Source of the DNA: Sediminibacterium sp. FEMGT703S
GTDB lineage: Bacteria; Bacteroidota; Bacteroidia; Chitinophagales; Chitinophagaceae
Reading direction: 5' to 3'
Assembly: GCA_002786355.1 (NCBI GenBank)
Contig: PGCO01000006.1
Location: 185,588-249,587, forward strand
Length of the DNA: 64,000 bases
Numbering within the stretch: the stretch's first letter is position 1; every line of letters starts with the position of its first letter. Below the pieces are notes generated by a model. The model searched no databases, was not told the origin of the DNA, and saw only the letters and a program-made list of their open reading frames with translations. The translations under genes were made by a program, and so were the position numbers. Below are positions 9,161 through 17,643 of the stretch, piece after piece.

Positions 9161-10579
9161 ATGAGCATGAAGACTAAGTTTATAAATAAAAAATTGACCA
9201 GTTTAATTGTATTATGCTTGATGCTGCATATACTTTTGCTTTCCTCTTGCGCAAATATTATTCCTCCAAGTGGCGGAGCAAAAGATAGTTTGCCACCCAA
9301 TTTGATTAGTGCTTTACCCAAAGACTCGGCAATAAATGTATCGCCAAAACTAATCACATTAACTTTTGATGAGTTTGTTTCCCTTCAGGATATCAATAAT
9401 AATTTGATTGTATCTCCAACCTTAAAAAACCTTCCAATTGTAGATAACAAGCTAAGAAATGTTACCGTAAAATTCAAGGATAGCCTTGAAGCAAATACTA
9501 CCTATTCACTAAATTTTGGTAATGCCATAAAAGATGTAAACGAAGGAAATATTTTAAAAAATTTCAGATACGTTTTTTCTACTGGTAATACCATAGATGA
9601 CTTTTCGTACAAGGGAAAAGTTTTTCTTGCTGAAAAAGGTACAATTGATTCTACGCTAGTGGTTATTTTACATAATAACTCCAGTGATACAGCTATCTAC
9701 AAGAACAGACCAAGGTACTATGCCAAATTAAATGGAAAAGGAAATTTCGAATTTAATAATTTATCTGGAGGTTATTATTCTGTTTATGTTTTGCCAAATG
9801 ATTTTTCAAAAAAATATGATGACAGTACTAAATTGTTTGCATTTAGAACAGAGCCTATATTAATAAATGGCACTAATACAGCAGATACATTGTACGCATT
9901 TGAAGCCTATAAAAGAAAAGCAACCAGCTCATCCACCGCTGTTGCTGCAACACCAAATACTAAAACAGATAACCGGCTTAAATATGCTATTAACCTTGAA
10001 AATGGAACGCAAGATCTCTTATCGTCTTTAGAATTAAAATTTGTAAAGCCTTTAAAAACATGGGACAGCGCTAAAATTTTATTTGCCGACACCAATTTCA
10101 TTCCTGTAAAAGGATATAAACTTACGCTTGATACAAGTAAAACAATTTTATCCTTTAGCTATCCATGGAAAGAACAAACACCGTTTAGGATTATCATACC
10201 AAAAGATGCTATTACCGATACGAGTGGAATGAGCTTAGCTAAATCGGATACACTCAAATTTGCTACCAAAAAAGAATCAGATTATGGTAGCATTAGACTC
10301 AGGTTTGTGAATCTTGATTTAAAGAGGAACCCGGTTTTACAATTGGTTCAATCAGATAAAATAGTAGAGTCAATTAAATTGACTTCTACTGAACTGACTC
10401 GTAAACTTTATAGAGCTGGCTCTTACGATTTACGCATATTGTATGATACCAATCAAAATGGTATTTGGGATACTGGTATTTTTGGAAAGGTAAAGAAGCA
10501 ACCAGAAATTGTGCAGTTAATTTCTAAACCATTAGTAGTGAAAGGTAATTGGGATAATGAAGTCAATATTGCTTTATGA
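9161..10579 (+). CDS. Ig-like (Big_5) domain lipoprotein
   Basis: This exported lipoprotein of about 472 residues has a lipobox, LLLSSC, that puts the acylated cysteine at residue 30. It is followed by the characteristic Bacteroidota sequence ANIIPPSGGAKDSLPP. Residues about 40-140 form a bacterial Ig-like Big_5 domain (PKLITLTFDEFVSL, then YSLNFGNAIKDVNEGN). Further beta-rich repeats extend to the C-terminus, which includes the segment YDTNQNGIWDTG. A TTG (9158) and an ATG (9167) flank the chosen ATG. The gene begins three bases after the helicase stop and is probably cotranscribed with it. Members are conserved in Bacteroidota but have no established function. A structural role in the periplasm or outer membrane is inferred. 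Confidence 0.82.
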   Translation: MSMKTKFINKKLTSLIVLCLMLHILLLSSCANIIPPSGGAKDSLPPNLISALPKDSAINVSPKLITLTFDEFVSLQDINNNLIVSPTLKNLPIVDNKLRNVTVKFKDSLEANTTYSLNFGNAIKDVNEGNILKNFRYVFSTGNTIDDFSYKGKVFLAEKGTIDSTLVVILHNNSSDTAIYKNRPRYYAKLNGKGNFEFNNLSGGYYSVYVLPNDFSKKYDDSTKLFAFRTEPILINGTNTADTLYAFEAYKRKATSSSTAVAATPNTKTDNRLKYAINLENGTQDLLSSLELKFVKPLKTWDSAKILFADTNFIPVKGYKLTLDTSKTILSFSYPWKEQTPFRIIIPKDAITDTSGMSLAKSDTLKFATKKESDYGSIRLRFVNLDLKRNPVLQLVQSDKIVESIKLTSTELTRKLYRAGSYDLRILYDTNQNGIWDTGIFGKVKKQPEIVQLISKPLVVKGNWDNEVNIAL

Positions 10580-10583
10580 TAAT

Positions 10584-11447
10584 CTAATTGTATTCATAAA
10601 ACCCTTTTTTTGTTTTAATACCTAGTGCGCCTTGATCTATTTGAGCTTTTTGGATTTCAGATGGCTTTAATCTCTCTGGCTTACCTAAGTCTTCCCATAC
10701 AATGCTGCTAACACTGTAATTGATATCTAAACCAATTAAATCCATCAGTTTGAATGGTCCCATTTTAAATCCAGCTGCTTCTAACACGGCATCCGCCTGT
10801 TCAATAGTAATTATACCTTTTTGAACCATATACATTGCTTCTAAATAATAGGGTCTTGCTACTCTGTTTACAATGAAGCCAGGAGCGTCTTTGCAAATTA
10901 CTGGTGTTTTTTGCATCAATAAGGCCAAATCAACCATTTGCTGCACAATCATCGTATTCGTTGCTTTTCCTTTAATAATTTCTACCAGTTTCATTAATGG
11001 GGCGGGATTAAAAAAATGCAAACCTACCAACTGCGCTGGAAAAGAAATAGAAGAAGCTATGGCATCAATAGAAATAGAAGAAGTATTTGTAGCCACAATC
11101 AAATCTGGTCCATTCAGGGCAAAGAGTTGATTAAAAAGGCCAATTTTTGCCTCTTTTTTCTCAACGATTGCTTCAATTACTAAGTCTCCTTTACAGGTAT
11201 CTAGTTGAGTGGTATAAGTAATATTTGTGACGATTTTATTGAATTCTTCTTCATTCAATTTTCCTTTAGCTAAAAACTTTTGTAAGCTCAGTTCAATAGA
11301 TTTACCTGATTTTTCTAACATTTCTTTGCTTAAATCAAATTGAATGACTTTAAAACCAGCTGTTGCAGCAAGCTGAGCAATTCCACTTCCCATGGTCCCT
11401 GCTCCGCATACAATAATTTGGTTAATACTATTATTTGCCATAGGCAT
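10584..11447 (-). CDS. hbd: 3-hydroxybutyryl/3-hydroxyacyl-CoA dehydrogenase
   Basis: This 287-residue soluble enzyme interconverts 3-hydroxyacyl-CoA and acetoacetyl/3-oxoacyl-CoA with NAD(P). The Rossmann motif GAGTMGSGIAQLAA lies at about residues 15-28. The catalytic His is in LVGLHFFNPAPLMKLVEI, the conserved TNTSS precedes it, and the C-terminal helical domain carries DAPGFIVNRVARPYYLEA and GPFKLMDLIGLD. The length matches single-function Hbd/PaaH-type enzymes rather than FadB fusions. It stands alone: the convergent Big_5 gene ends four bases away and a MerR-type gene is divergent upstream. Two ATGs (codons 1 and 3) are possible starts. It could serve butyrate, PHB or beta-oxidation chemistry, and the context does not decide. 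Confidence 0.92.
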   Translation of the reverse strand: MPMANNSINQIIVCGAGTMGSGIAQLAATAGFKVIQFDLSKEMLEKSGKSIELSLQKFLAKGKLNEEEFNKIVTNITYTTQLDTCKGDLVIEAIVEKKEAKIGLFNQLFALNGPDLIVATNTSSISIDAIASSISFPAQLVGLHFFNPAPLMKLVEIIKGKATNTMIVQQMVDLALLMQKTPVICKDAPGFIVNRVARPYYLEAMYMVQKGIITIEQADAVLEAAGFKMGPFKLMDLIGLDINYSVSSIVWEDLGKPERLKPSEIQKAQIDQGALGIKTKKGFYEYN

Positions 11448-11481
11448 GCAAGATACTTACATCTTATCCACTAGTAAGCAG

Positions 11482-11490
11482 TAGGGGGTA
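11482..11490 (-). promoter_or_regulatory. TACCCCCTA motif between CTGCTTA repeats, hbd upstream region
   Basis: On the minus strand, CTGCTTA occurs twice (11472-11500 region) flanking TACCCCCTA, about 35 bases before the hbd start. TACCCCC also occurs in two other non-coding regions of the window (22426-22432 minus, 55840-55847 plus), each next to a hairpin. The role is unknown. Confidence 0.3.
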
Positions 11491-11510
11491 ATTTAAGCAG
11501 ATTTTGGTGG

Positions 11511-11518
11511 TAATTTTA
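11511..11518 (+). promoter_or_regulatory. Near-consensus -7 element before MerR-type gene
   Basis: TAATTTTA matches TAnnTTTG except for the last base and ends four bases before the ATG at 11523, again implying a very short or absent leader. Confidence 0.4.
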
Positions 11519-11522
11519 GGGC

Positions 11523-12200
11523 ATGGGAAACCTACTACAACAATTGGACCTTTTTGGAATGCCGGTAGAAACAACACCTGCTCCTAAACCTAAAAAACAG
11601 GTTCCTAAGGTACCCGTTGAAGCACCTGCTGAAGATCAAGTTCTTGTAAATGAACCCGTAGTTTATGCGAGCAGTCAAATTGTAGTTAAAGTTAAGTCTG
11701 AGAAACCTAGTCCAAAGCTACCTGAAATAGCTTCAGCGCAAATTGTTGCTGAACCCATTATAACTAAGAAAAACAAGTCTCCCGAAAAAATTAAAATTGC
11801 TGGGAAAAGAGGTAGAAAGTCTTTCAAAGAAATGGATGCAGTTGCAGACCTAATTGAAATACCTGATGAAGCTGTTTTAAATCAAAAGCTTTACTATTCC
11901 ATTAGTGAAGTTGCATCCTGGTTTAAAGTGAACACCTCATTATTGCGTTATTGGGAAAATGAATTTGATATTTTACAACCAAGAAAAACCAGAAAAGGAG
12001 ATCGTTTATTTAGAGTAGAAGACATTAAAAATCTACAATTAATCTACTTGCTATTAAGACAGCGAAAGTTTTCGATTGAAGGCGCTAAGAGTTATCTGAA
12101 AAACAATAAAAACAAAATTGATACAGAAAACCAATTGGTTCATACCTTATCTAAATTCAAACAATTTTTATTAGAACTGAAGTCTTCGTTATCCAACTGA
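11523..12200 (+). CDS. MerR family regulator with long disordered N-terminus and QLDLF motif
   Basis: This is a 225-residue protein. Residues about 120-190 form a MerR-type winged HTH: YYSISEVASWFKVNTSLLRYWENEF, then RLFRVEDIKNLQLIYLLLRQRKFSIEGAKSYL. The N-terminal 110 residues are rich in Pro, Lys, Val and Ala and are probably unstructured. They include KKNKSPEKIKIAGKRGRKSF, which resembles an AT-hook-like basic patch (KRGRK). Residues 7-11 read QLDLF, identical to the consensus peptide that binds the DNA polymerase III beta clamp. This may be coincidence or a real clamp contact. The effector domain is only a short helix, so no small-molecule ligand is implied. Its 3' end overlaps the convergent mscS gene by 12 bases. 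Confidence 0.85.
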   Translation: MGNLLQQLDLFGMPVETTPAPKPKKQVPKVPVEAPAEDQVLVNEPVVYASSQIVVKVKSEKPSPKLPEIASAQIVAEPIITKKNKSPEKIKIAGKRGRKSFKEMDAVADLIEIPDEAVLNQKLYYSISEVASWFKVNTSLLRYWENEFDILQPRKTRKGDRLFRVEDIKNLQLIYLLLRQRKFSIEGAKSYLKNNKNKIDTENQLVHTLSKFKQFLLELKSSLSN

Positions 12201-13286
12201 TTTATTGGTCACCACCACATCTGTAGCAGCTGCTGCCATTTGAATTTTCAATTCTTCCATTAGAGCAATTATTTGGATCATCATCTCCTGACGTTGTTGT
12301 AAAAACTCATCCATTGGCTGCGTTACAATACTGAGGTATTCTATACTAATAATATGTGCATTCTTTCCGGTATCGACTAAATAAACACCTACTCCTTCTA
12401 CGCCAGCATTGATAAGCATTGACCTGACTGTAGCAATAAAAGTAGTCAACTGTTCTGTACTAGCATCTAAACCTGCTTCAACTTTGAATTCAGCTTTTCG
12501 ATGTGTTCTAAGCGAAATATTGTCCACAATAGTATCAACCATTTGCTTATTGGGTACAGAGATATACGTTTTTTCAAGGGTCCTAATTCTAGTACTTCTT
12601 AATCCTATTTTTTCGATTGTTCCTGAAAATCCATTCACTTTAACTAAATCGCCCGTATTAAACGGTTTGTCAAAAAAAATGATGAAGGAAGCTATTAAAT
12701 TTTCTAAGCTTTCCCTTGTTGCCAATGCTAGCGCTGCACCTACTATACTTAAACCTGTTAATAAATTGCTTATGTCTTGATTAAATGAAAATTTTAGTAT
12801 CATCAATAAACCAATCACTACTAATAAGGCTTTAAAGAAATCTTTAAAAAAGAGAATCAATTGGTTATCGGTCATATCTGCAGTCATGTTTGCTTTCTGC
12901 TCTAACACCAATGCGATAAACTCGATTAGTCTTAAACATAACCAAATAAAAACACCAATTAAAATACCATCTGCTAATGCGTCTATGAAACTTTTTAACG
13001 AGATACGGTAAATCATCACATTTAAAGCAGATGGGAAAACCAATTGATCTAGTGAAATGATACCAATCATCAGTATTAAAAAATAATCTAATGGCTGGAC
13101 TACTAAATTCAAAAAGGAATCTCTGGCAACATTCTTTCCAGCTTTTCCTACCAATCGAAACATTAATTTGGCTAGGTATTTAGAAATAATTCTTTTGATC
13201 AGCAAAACGCCTATAATAACCAAGATCACCGTTAAATAACTTTGGACAGTATTATTCAAGATTACTTTATCAAGTAGCTGTTTCAT
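12189..13286 (-). CDS. MscS-type mechanosensitive ion channel
   Basis: This 365-residue inner-membrane channel opens under membrane tension to release osmolytes. There are four to five hydrophobic segments before the pore helix: about 15-35, 65-85, 105-130 and 150-170. The pore-lining TM3 and beta domain follow, with GLSIVGAALALATRESLENLIASF, then PFNTGDLVKVNGFSGTIEKIGLRSTRIRTLEKTYISVPN, which is the MscS signature. A mixed alpha/beta C-terminal domain ends the protein. It is the last gene of the minus-strand run from rsfS, eight bases after lpxH. Members vary greatly in conductance, so a role in osmotic protection is inferred. Confidence 0.92.
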   Translation of the reverse strand: MKQLLDKVILNNTVQSYLTVILVIIGVLLIKRIISKYLAKLMFRLVGKAGKNVARDSFLNLVVQPLDYFLILMIGIISLDQLVFPSALNVMIYRISLKSFIDALADGILIGVFIWLCLRLIEFIALVLEQKANMTADMTDNQLILFFKDFFKALLVVIGLLMILKFSFNQDISNLLTGLSIVGAALALATRESLENLIASFIIFFDKPFNTGDLVKVNGFSGTIEKIGLRSTRIRTLEKTYISVPNKQMVDTIVDNISLRTHRKAEFKVEAGLDASTEQLTTFIATVRSMLINAGVEGVGVYLVDTGKNAHIISIEYLSIVTQPMDEFLQQRQEMMIQIIALMEELKIQMAAAATDVVVTNKSVG

Positions 13287-13294
13287 ATTTTCAA

Positions 13295-14059
13295 TTATGA
13301 TTCAAACTTTTTTAGCTGAATATTGGATCCATCAAATTCAGCATAGGTGAAATTTTTTATCCAATCACCCAAATTAATATACCTGCTTTCACCAGAAAGT
13401 GGGAAATCAATTGGATAGTGACGATGTCCAAAAATCAAGAAATCAAAGTATTCCTTTTTTAAAACTTCTTTACAATAAACAATTAACCATTCCTGATCTT
13501 CTCCTAAAAAATGATCGTCTGTAACCCCAGTTTTTTCTTTGCTTTTTCTACTAAAATAATTGGCTAATCCAATACCCCAATCAGGATGTAAAATCCTAAA
13601 CAACCATTTACAGATTGGATTAGTGAAAACCTTTTTTAGCAATTTGTACCCATGATCGCCCGGTCCTAAACCATCTCCATGCCCTATTAAAATCTTTTTG
13701 TTATTCCATACAAATGTTTGTGGTTCATGATAAACTGTAATATTTAACTCTTCTTCAAAATAACCACTCATCCACATATCATGATTGCCCGTAAAAACTA
13801 CTATGGGTATTCCAGCATCACTTATTTCAGCCAACTTACCCAAGAGCCTAGTATATCCTTTTGGAATAGATTTTTTGTATTCAAACCAAAAATCAAAAAT
13901 GTCTCCTACAATAAAAATAGCAGCCGCTTTATGCTTGATTGAATCAAGAAAATGGACTAGTTTTTTTTCTCTAATTAAACTTGCTTCGTAATTGGGCGCA
14001 CCCAAATGAAAATCGGATAAAAAATAAATTTTGTTTTCAGCATTGATATAATTGATCAT
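13295..14059 (-). CDS. lpxH: UDP-2,3-diacylglucosamine diphosphatase-type phosphoesterase
   Basis: This 254-residue calcineurin-like metallophosphoesterase probably hydrolyses UDP-2,3-diacylglucosamine to lipid X in lipid A synthesis, at the inner face of the inner membrane. The metal-binding motifs are in order: DFHLG (Asp16, His18), GDIFDFW (Asp53), GNHD (Asn92, His93), GHGDG and GHRHYP. The DFWFEY and RWL-like lid helices fit LpxH rather than general phosphodiesterases. Its ATG overlaps the stop of the upstream GGCT gene as ATGA, so translation is probably coupled. The paralogous Bacteroidota LpxH-like group is broad, so another nucleotide-lipid substrate remains possible. Confidence 0.85.
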   Translation of the reverse strand: MINYINAENKIYFLSDFHLGAPNYEASLIREKKLVHFLDSIKHKAAAIFIVGDIFDFWFEYKKSIPKGYTRLLGKLAEISDAGIPIVVFTGNHDMWMSGYFEEELNITVYHEPQTFVWNNKKILIGHGDGLGPGDHGYKLLKKVFTNPICKWLFRILHPDWGIGLANYFSRKSKEKTGVTDDHFLGEDQEWLIVYCKEVLKKEYFDFLIFGHRHYPIDFPLSGESRYINLGDWIKNFTYAEFDGSNIQLKKFES

Positions 14060-14484
14060 AGCTGACCATTTTGTGTCAAATAAGCAAGTAAATCACCCCC
14101 TTCAATGAATACACCATTCTCCACTGAGCCATTGTACCAATAAATCCAGGCTTGTTCTTCTTTCCCTTCTATCTGAACGGTTGTTAATACTCTTTTGTAT
14201 AATGGAACTTCACCTTCTTCAGCCTGTACTCCTTCATAATCATCTAACTGTGCAAAAGCCCAGGAACACTCAGCAGGAACTTTTATAGTGTACAACTCTC
14301 CACTTATCAGGTGATTGTCATCGCAGGGAACACCAGCTGGAAATTGTGGTAATTGATACAATTTGCCTTTTACAAAAGCATGACCCACTAAAGTGAAATA
14401 CTTACTTATGTAAGCATAAGCTGGGTTGTTAAAACCACTCCGAAGAGATCCGTATACAAATAAATTTCTGCAGGCTAATTCCAT
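14056..14484 (-). CDS. Gamma-glutamylcyclotransferase (AIG2-like) family protein
   Basis: This is a 142-residue GGCT-fold protein. The N-terminal FVYGSLRSGFNN is the family's Y-G-S-L substrate-binding loop. The glutamate in LDDYEGV (about residue 90) is at the position of the catalytic Glu. AWIYWYNG is the typical later strand. Family enzymes release 5-oxoproline from gamma-glutamyl amino acids or gamma-glutamylamines, and the precise substrate cannot be told. It lies 13 bases after the LUD-domain gene and overlaps lpxH by four bases, inside the rsfS-ftsH operon. Confidence 0.85.
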   Translation of the reverse strand: MELACRNLFVYGSLRSGFNNPAYAYISKYFTLVGHAFVKGKLYQLPQFPAGVPCDDNHLISGELYTIKVPAECSWAFAQLDDYEGVQAEEGEVPLYKRVLTTVQIEGKEEQAWIYWYNGSVENGVFIEGGDLLAYLTQNGQL

Positions 14485-14497
14485 GAAATAATATTAC

Positions 14498-15127
14498 TTA
14501 ATCATCAGTTAAAAAGCAAAAAACTTCTTTTGGACCATGCACACCAACCACTAATGTTTTTTCAATATCAGCAGTTCTGCTTGGCCCAGTTGCTAAACTC
14601 ATCATTGATGGAATGGAATCTCCGTATGTAGACACCATATTTTCCAAAGCTTGGTCTATGCTATAAACCAATTGTTTGGTTTTAGCAACACAAATATGAA
14701 CAGGTGCATATACACTCGTTGTTCTACCACTGAGTGATGCACTACTTAAAATCATGCTACCAGTTCTAGCTACCAACAGTTCACATCCCGTAACTGCTGC
14801 ATCACAGCTTGCAATGTCTTCAGTAAATTTTGCTGAAAAACCATTTGACAGAAGCAATTGTTGTAAAACAGGCTCTTTACAAAAAACTTTTTCCCATTTT
14901 CTCACAGCAATTAGCTGTATCAATTGTATTGCAAGTTCTTGTTCAGATGCACAAAAAGAAAATTTTCCCTGCAAGGCAGTAAAATGTTCAGCAAATTCAA
15001 TTTCTAATTCCTTTATTGAAGGTTGAAATAATTCAGTAGTTGTGGCAATAGTAGAAAAGGGAACAGGCACTTTAGTAACAAGTGCCTGTTTAATCCTTTG
15101 TAAAATTTTATCTCTTGATGTTGCCAT
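14498..15127 (-). CDS. LUD domain protein (LutC/YkgG family)
   Basis: This 209-residue protein matches the LutC/YkgG (DUF162) family: an N-terminal helix SRDKILQRIKQAL, a central TGCELLVARTGSMILSS, RTTSVYAPVHICVA, and a C-terminal SLATGPSRTADIEKTLVVGVHGP. LutC acts with the iron-sulfur proteins LutA and LutB in L-lactate oxidation, but neither partner is here. In many Bacteroidota a lone copy sits directly behind ftsH, as in this window, and its function there is not established. Its start codon overlaps the ftsH stop as TAATG, so translation is probably coupled. The conserved context suggests a membrane-quality or redox role, which is only inference. Confidence 0.87.
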   Translation of the reverse strand: MATSRDKILQRIKQALVTKVPVPFSTIATTTELFQPSIKELEIEFAEHFTALQGKFSFCASEQELAIQLIQLIAVRKWEKVFCKEPVLQQLLLSNGFSAKFTEDIASCDAAVTGCELLVARTGSMILSSASLSGRTTSVYAPVHICVAKTKQLVYSIDQALENMVSTYGDSIPSMMSLATGPSRTADIEKTLVVGVHGPKEVFCFLTDD

Positions 15128-17181
15128 TATGCATTAGTATCATGTTGTTGATCTGCAGCCAATTTTTCTGCAGCTAGTTTTTCAGCAGCCGCTGTGTTTT
15201 CCGCTTCAACTTCTAATAACTTTTTTTCTTCAAAAGGTCTTTTCCCAATTAAAGTTTCCACATCACTCTTATGCAATACTTCTTTTTCTAGCAACTCTTT
15301 CGCCAACTTTTCTACCTCACCCTTTTTCTCTGTTAATAAATCAAGGGTTCTTTGATATGCTTCGTCTATGATCCCCCTTACTTCTTCATCTATTATTTTA
15401 CCTGTTTCTTCACTATAAGGCTTCGTAAATGTATTTTCTTGTGACGGATCATAGAAACTTACATTACCTACTTTTTTATTCATACCATAGGCGGTAACCA
15501 TGCTGTATGCGATTCTAGTGATTTGTTGTAAATCATTTGCAGCACCAGTTGAAATTTTGCCAAAGAAAATTTCTTCAGCAGCTCTTCCGCCCAATGTCAT
15601 ACAAATTTGATCCATCAACTGGTCGGTATTATATAAGTATTGTTCAGTAGGAGTATACTGTGCGTAACCCAATGCAGCTGTTCCTCTTGGCACAATCGTA
15701 ACTTTTAAAAGAGGATATGCATGCTCTAAGAACCAACCACATACCGCATGACCTGCTTCATGATAAGCAATAATTGACTTTTCGTGTGGAGCGATGATTT
15801 TATTCTTTTTCTCCAAACCACCAATTACGCGATCAATTGCATCTTGGAAGTCACTCATATCAACCGCTTCTTTGCCTTTTCTTGCTGCTATTAATGCCGC
15901 TTCGTTACATACATTGGCAATATCTGCTCCTGCAAAACCTGGTGTTTGTTCTGCTAGTTTGTGTAAGTCTAAAGTTTCAGAAACTTTAATAGGACCTAAG
16001 TGAACTTTTAAAATAGCTTCACGTCCTTTCACATCTGGTTTGTCAATAGATATTTGACGATCAAAACGACCTGGACGTAGTAAAGCACTATCCAAGACAT
16101 CAGGACGGTTGGTTGCTGCCAAGATAATGATTCCAGTATCGCCGCCAAATCCATCCATTTCAACCAATAATTGGTTCAATGTATTCTCTCTTTCATCATT
16201 GCTCATGATGGCATTTCTACCCCTAGCTCTACCGATCGCATCAATTTCATCTATGAAAATAATACAAGGAGCTTTTTCTCTTGCTTGTTTAAATAAGTCT
16301 CTTACTCTACTTGCTCCAACACCCACGAACATTTCCACAAAATCTGATCCACTCAAACTAAAGAAAGGTACTTGTGCTTCACCAGCCATTGCTTTAGCCA
16401 ATAATGTTTTTCCTGTTCCTGGAGGTCCAACCAACAAAGCTCCTTTAGGAATTTTACCTCCTAGTGAGGTATACTTTTTGGGCTGTTTTAAAAAGTCAAC
16501 AATTTCCATGACTTCCACCTTTGCCTCGTCTAAACCTGCTACATCTGCAAAAGTGATATTCACTTTTGCTCCTTTATCAAATAAAGTTGCTTTTGATTTT
16601 CCAATATTAAATATTCCACCGGGGCCACCGCCGCCAGGACCACCGCCACCCATTTTACGCATTAAGAGTACCCATACTGCAACTATGAATAACAAGGAAA
16701 TGATGGTATTGAAAATAGGTCCAAACCATTCAGGATCGGTTACTGCTTTTTCAGGAACTCTTGCCAATTCAGGATGTGCAGCATACACTTCTTTTAAATC
16801 GTCCTTAAAGTTTTTTACATCTCCTGTTAATTCAAACTCAAACAATGGAGCATTTTGGATTTTACCTTTTTCCTTACTTAAGTCTTTTTTGAATTTGGTT
16901 ACATAAAAATCCTTAGATAAACGCTCAGGTTTAATATATACCCTCACTCTTTCCTTATTCTTTACAATTTCAATTTTTTGAACATCCCCAGGAATCAACA
17001 TTTGATCAAAATATTCTTGTTGACTGGTAGGTGCAAGATCAGGAGGCATTTTAAAGAACTGCATCGATAACAGCACGATTGCAATAATTGCATAAATCCA
17101 ATAAATAGTGAATTTAGGCCCTTTCTTTTGGCCATCTCCTTTCTCAGGATTTATTTTAGGTAACGGGTTATTCTTTGACAT
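15127..17181 (-). CDS. ftsH: ATP-dependent zinc metalloprotease FtsH
   Basis: This 684-residue membrane-anchored AAA+ protease degrades misassembled membrane proteins and some regulators. Features in order are TM1 ([18 protein letters not shown], about 28-45), a periplasmic domain, TM2 (about 155-175) followed by a GGGGPGGGG linker, and Walker A GPPGTGKT (252-259). Next come the pore motif FVG, Walker [10 protein letters not shown], the second region of homology around [20 protein letters not shown], and the zinc site HEAGH (His474, Glu475, His478). The length and the basic N-terminus are normal for Bacteroidota. It is preceded by rsfS at 55 bases and followed by the LUD gene in a TAATG overlap. 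Confidence 0.97.
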   Translation of the reverse strand: MSKNNPLPKINPEKGDGQKKGPKFTIYWIYAIIAIVLLSMQFFKMPPDLAPTSQQEYFDQMLIPGDVQKIEIVKNKERVRVYIKPERLSKDFYVTKFKKDLSKEKGKIQNAPLFEFELTGDVKNFKDDLKEVYAAHPELARVPEKAVTDPEWFGPIFNTIISLLFIVAVWVLLMRKMGGGGPGGGGPGGIFNIGKSKATLFDKGAKVNITFADVAGLDEAKVEVMEIVDFLKQPKKYTSLGGKIPKGALLVGPPGTGKTLLAKAMAGEAQVPFFSLSGSDFVEMFVGVGASRVRDLFKQAREKAPCIIFIDEIDAIGRARGRNAIMSNDERENTLNQLLVEMDGFGGDTGIIILAATNRPDVLDSALLRPGRFDRQISIDKPDVKGREAILKVHLGPIKVSETLDLHKLAEQTPGFAGADIANVCNEAALIAARKGKEAVDMSDFQDAIDRVIGGLEKKNKIIAPHEKSIIAYHEAGHAVCGWFLEHAYPLLKVTIVPRGTAALGYAQYTPTEQYLYNTDQLMDQICMTLGGRAAEEIFFGKISTGAANDLQQITRIAYSMVTAYGMNKKVGNVSFYDPSQENTFTKPYSEETGKIIDEEVRGIIDEAYQRTLDLLTEKKGEVEKLAKELLEKEVLHKSDVETLIGKRPFEEKKLLEVEAENTAAAEKLAAEKLAADQQHDTNA

Positions 17182-17236
17182 AGCTTCTTACGTGATATAT
17201 GAATAATGTTTGAGTCCTTTAAAAGTTTTGTTAAGT

Positions 17237-17641
17237 TCAAGACTCATGCATTTGTGAAACGGCATCGCTCCACATTTCTTCCAATTTATAAAAATTTCTG
17301 GCTTCTGGGTGCATTACATGTACTACAACATTAATGTAATCAATTAATACCCATTGAGCTGCTTGCTTACCCTCGTGCCTATAAGGTGATTCTCCGCAGA
17401 TTTTCTTTAGTTGATCCTCTACAAAGTCGGCAATGGCTTTAATTTGCGTTGTACTTGTAGCTTCGCAAACAATAAAAAAATCAGCTGAAGCTTCAGGAAT
17501 TTTTCTAAGGTCGAGGCTGATGATATTTTCCCCTTTTTTATCAAGAATTGCTTGAATGATGGTCTTAAATATCTTAGAATTTCTGTTCAGTCTAGTAACT
17601 GTTGTTTTCTCGCGGGTTTTCAATAGTGAAAGTGGTTCCAA
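17237..17641 (-). CDS. rsfS: Ribosome silencing factor RsfS
   Basis: This 134-residue RsfS/Iojap protein binds ribosomal protein uL14 and blocks subunit joining in starved cells. Core family segments are IFKTIIQAILDKKGENIISLDLRKIPEASADFFIVCEATSTTQIKAIADFVE and then WVLIDYINVVVHVMHPEARNFYKLEEMWSDA. The listed start is TTG. An in-frame TTG six codons later (17623) would give a more usual N-terminal length, and there is no ATG. Placement directly before ftsH is the usual Bacteroidota arrangement. The gene faces biotin ligase, and their 5' regions come very close or overlap. Confidence 0.93.
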   Translation of the reverse strand: MEPLSLLKTREKTTVTRLNRNSKIFKTIIQAILDKKGENIISLDLRKIPEASADFFIVCEATSTTQIKAIADFVEDQLKKICGESPYRHEGKQAAQWVLIDYINVVVHVMHPEARNFYKLEEMWSDAVSQMHES

Positions 17642-17643
17642 AA

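Noticed and set aside
16109..16906. Long plus-strand reading frame opposite ftsH
   Set aside because: It is antisense to strongly conserved FtsH motifs and has no family features; it arises from the codon use of ftsH.
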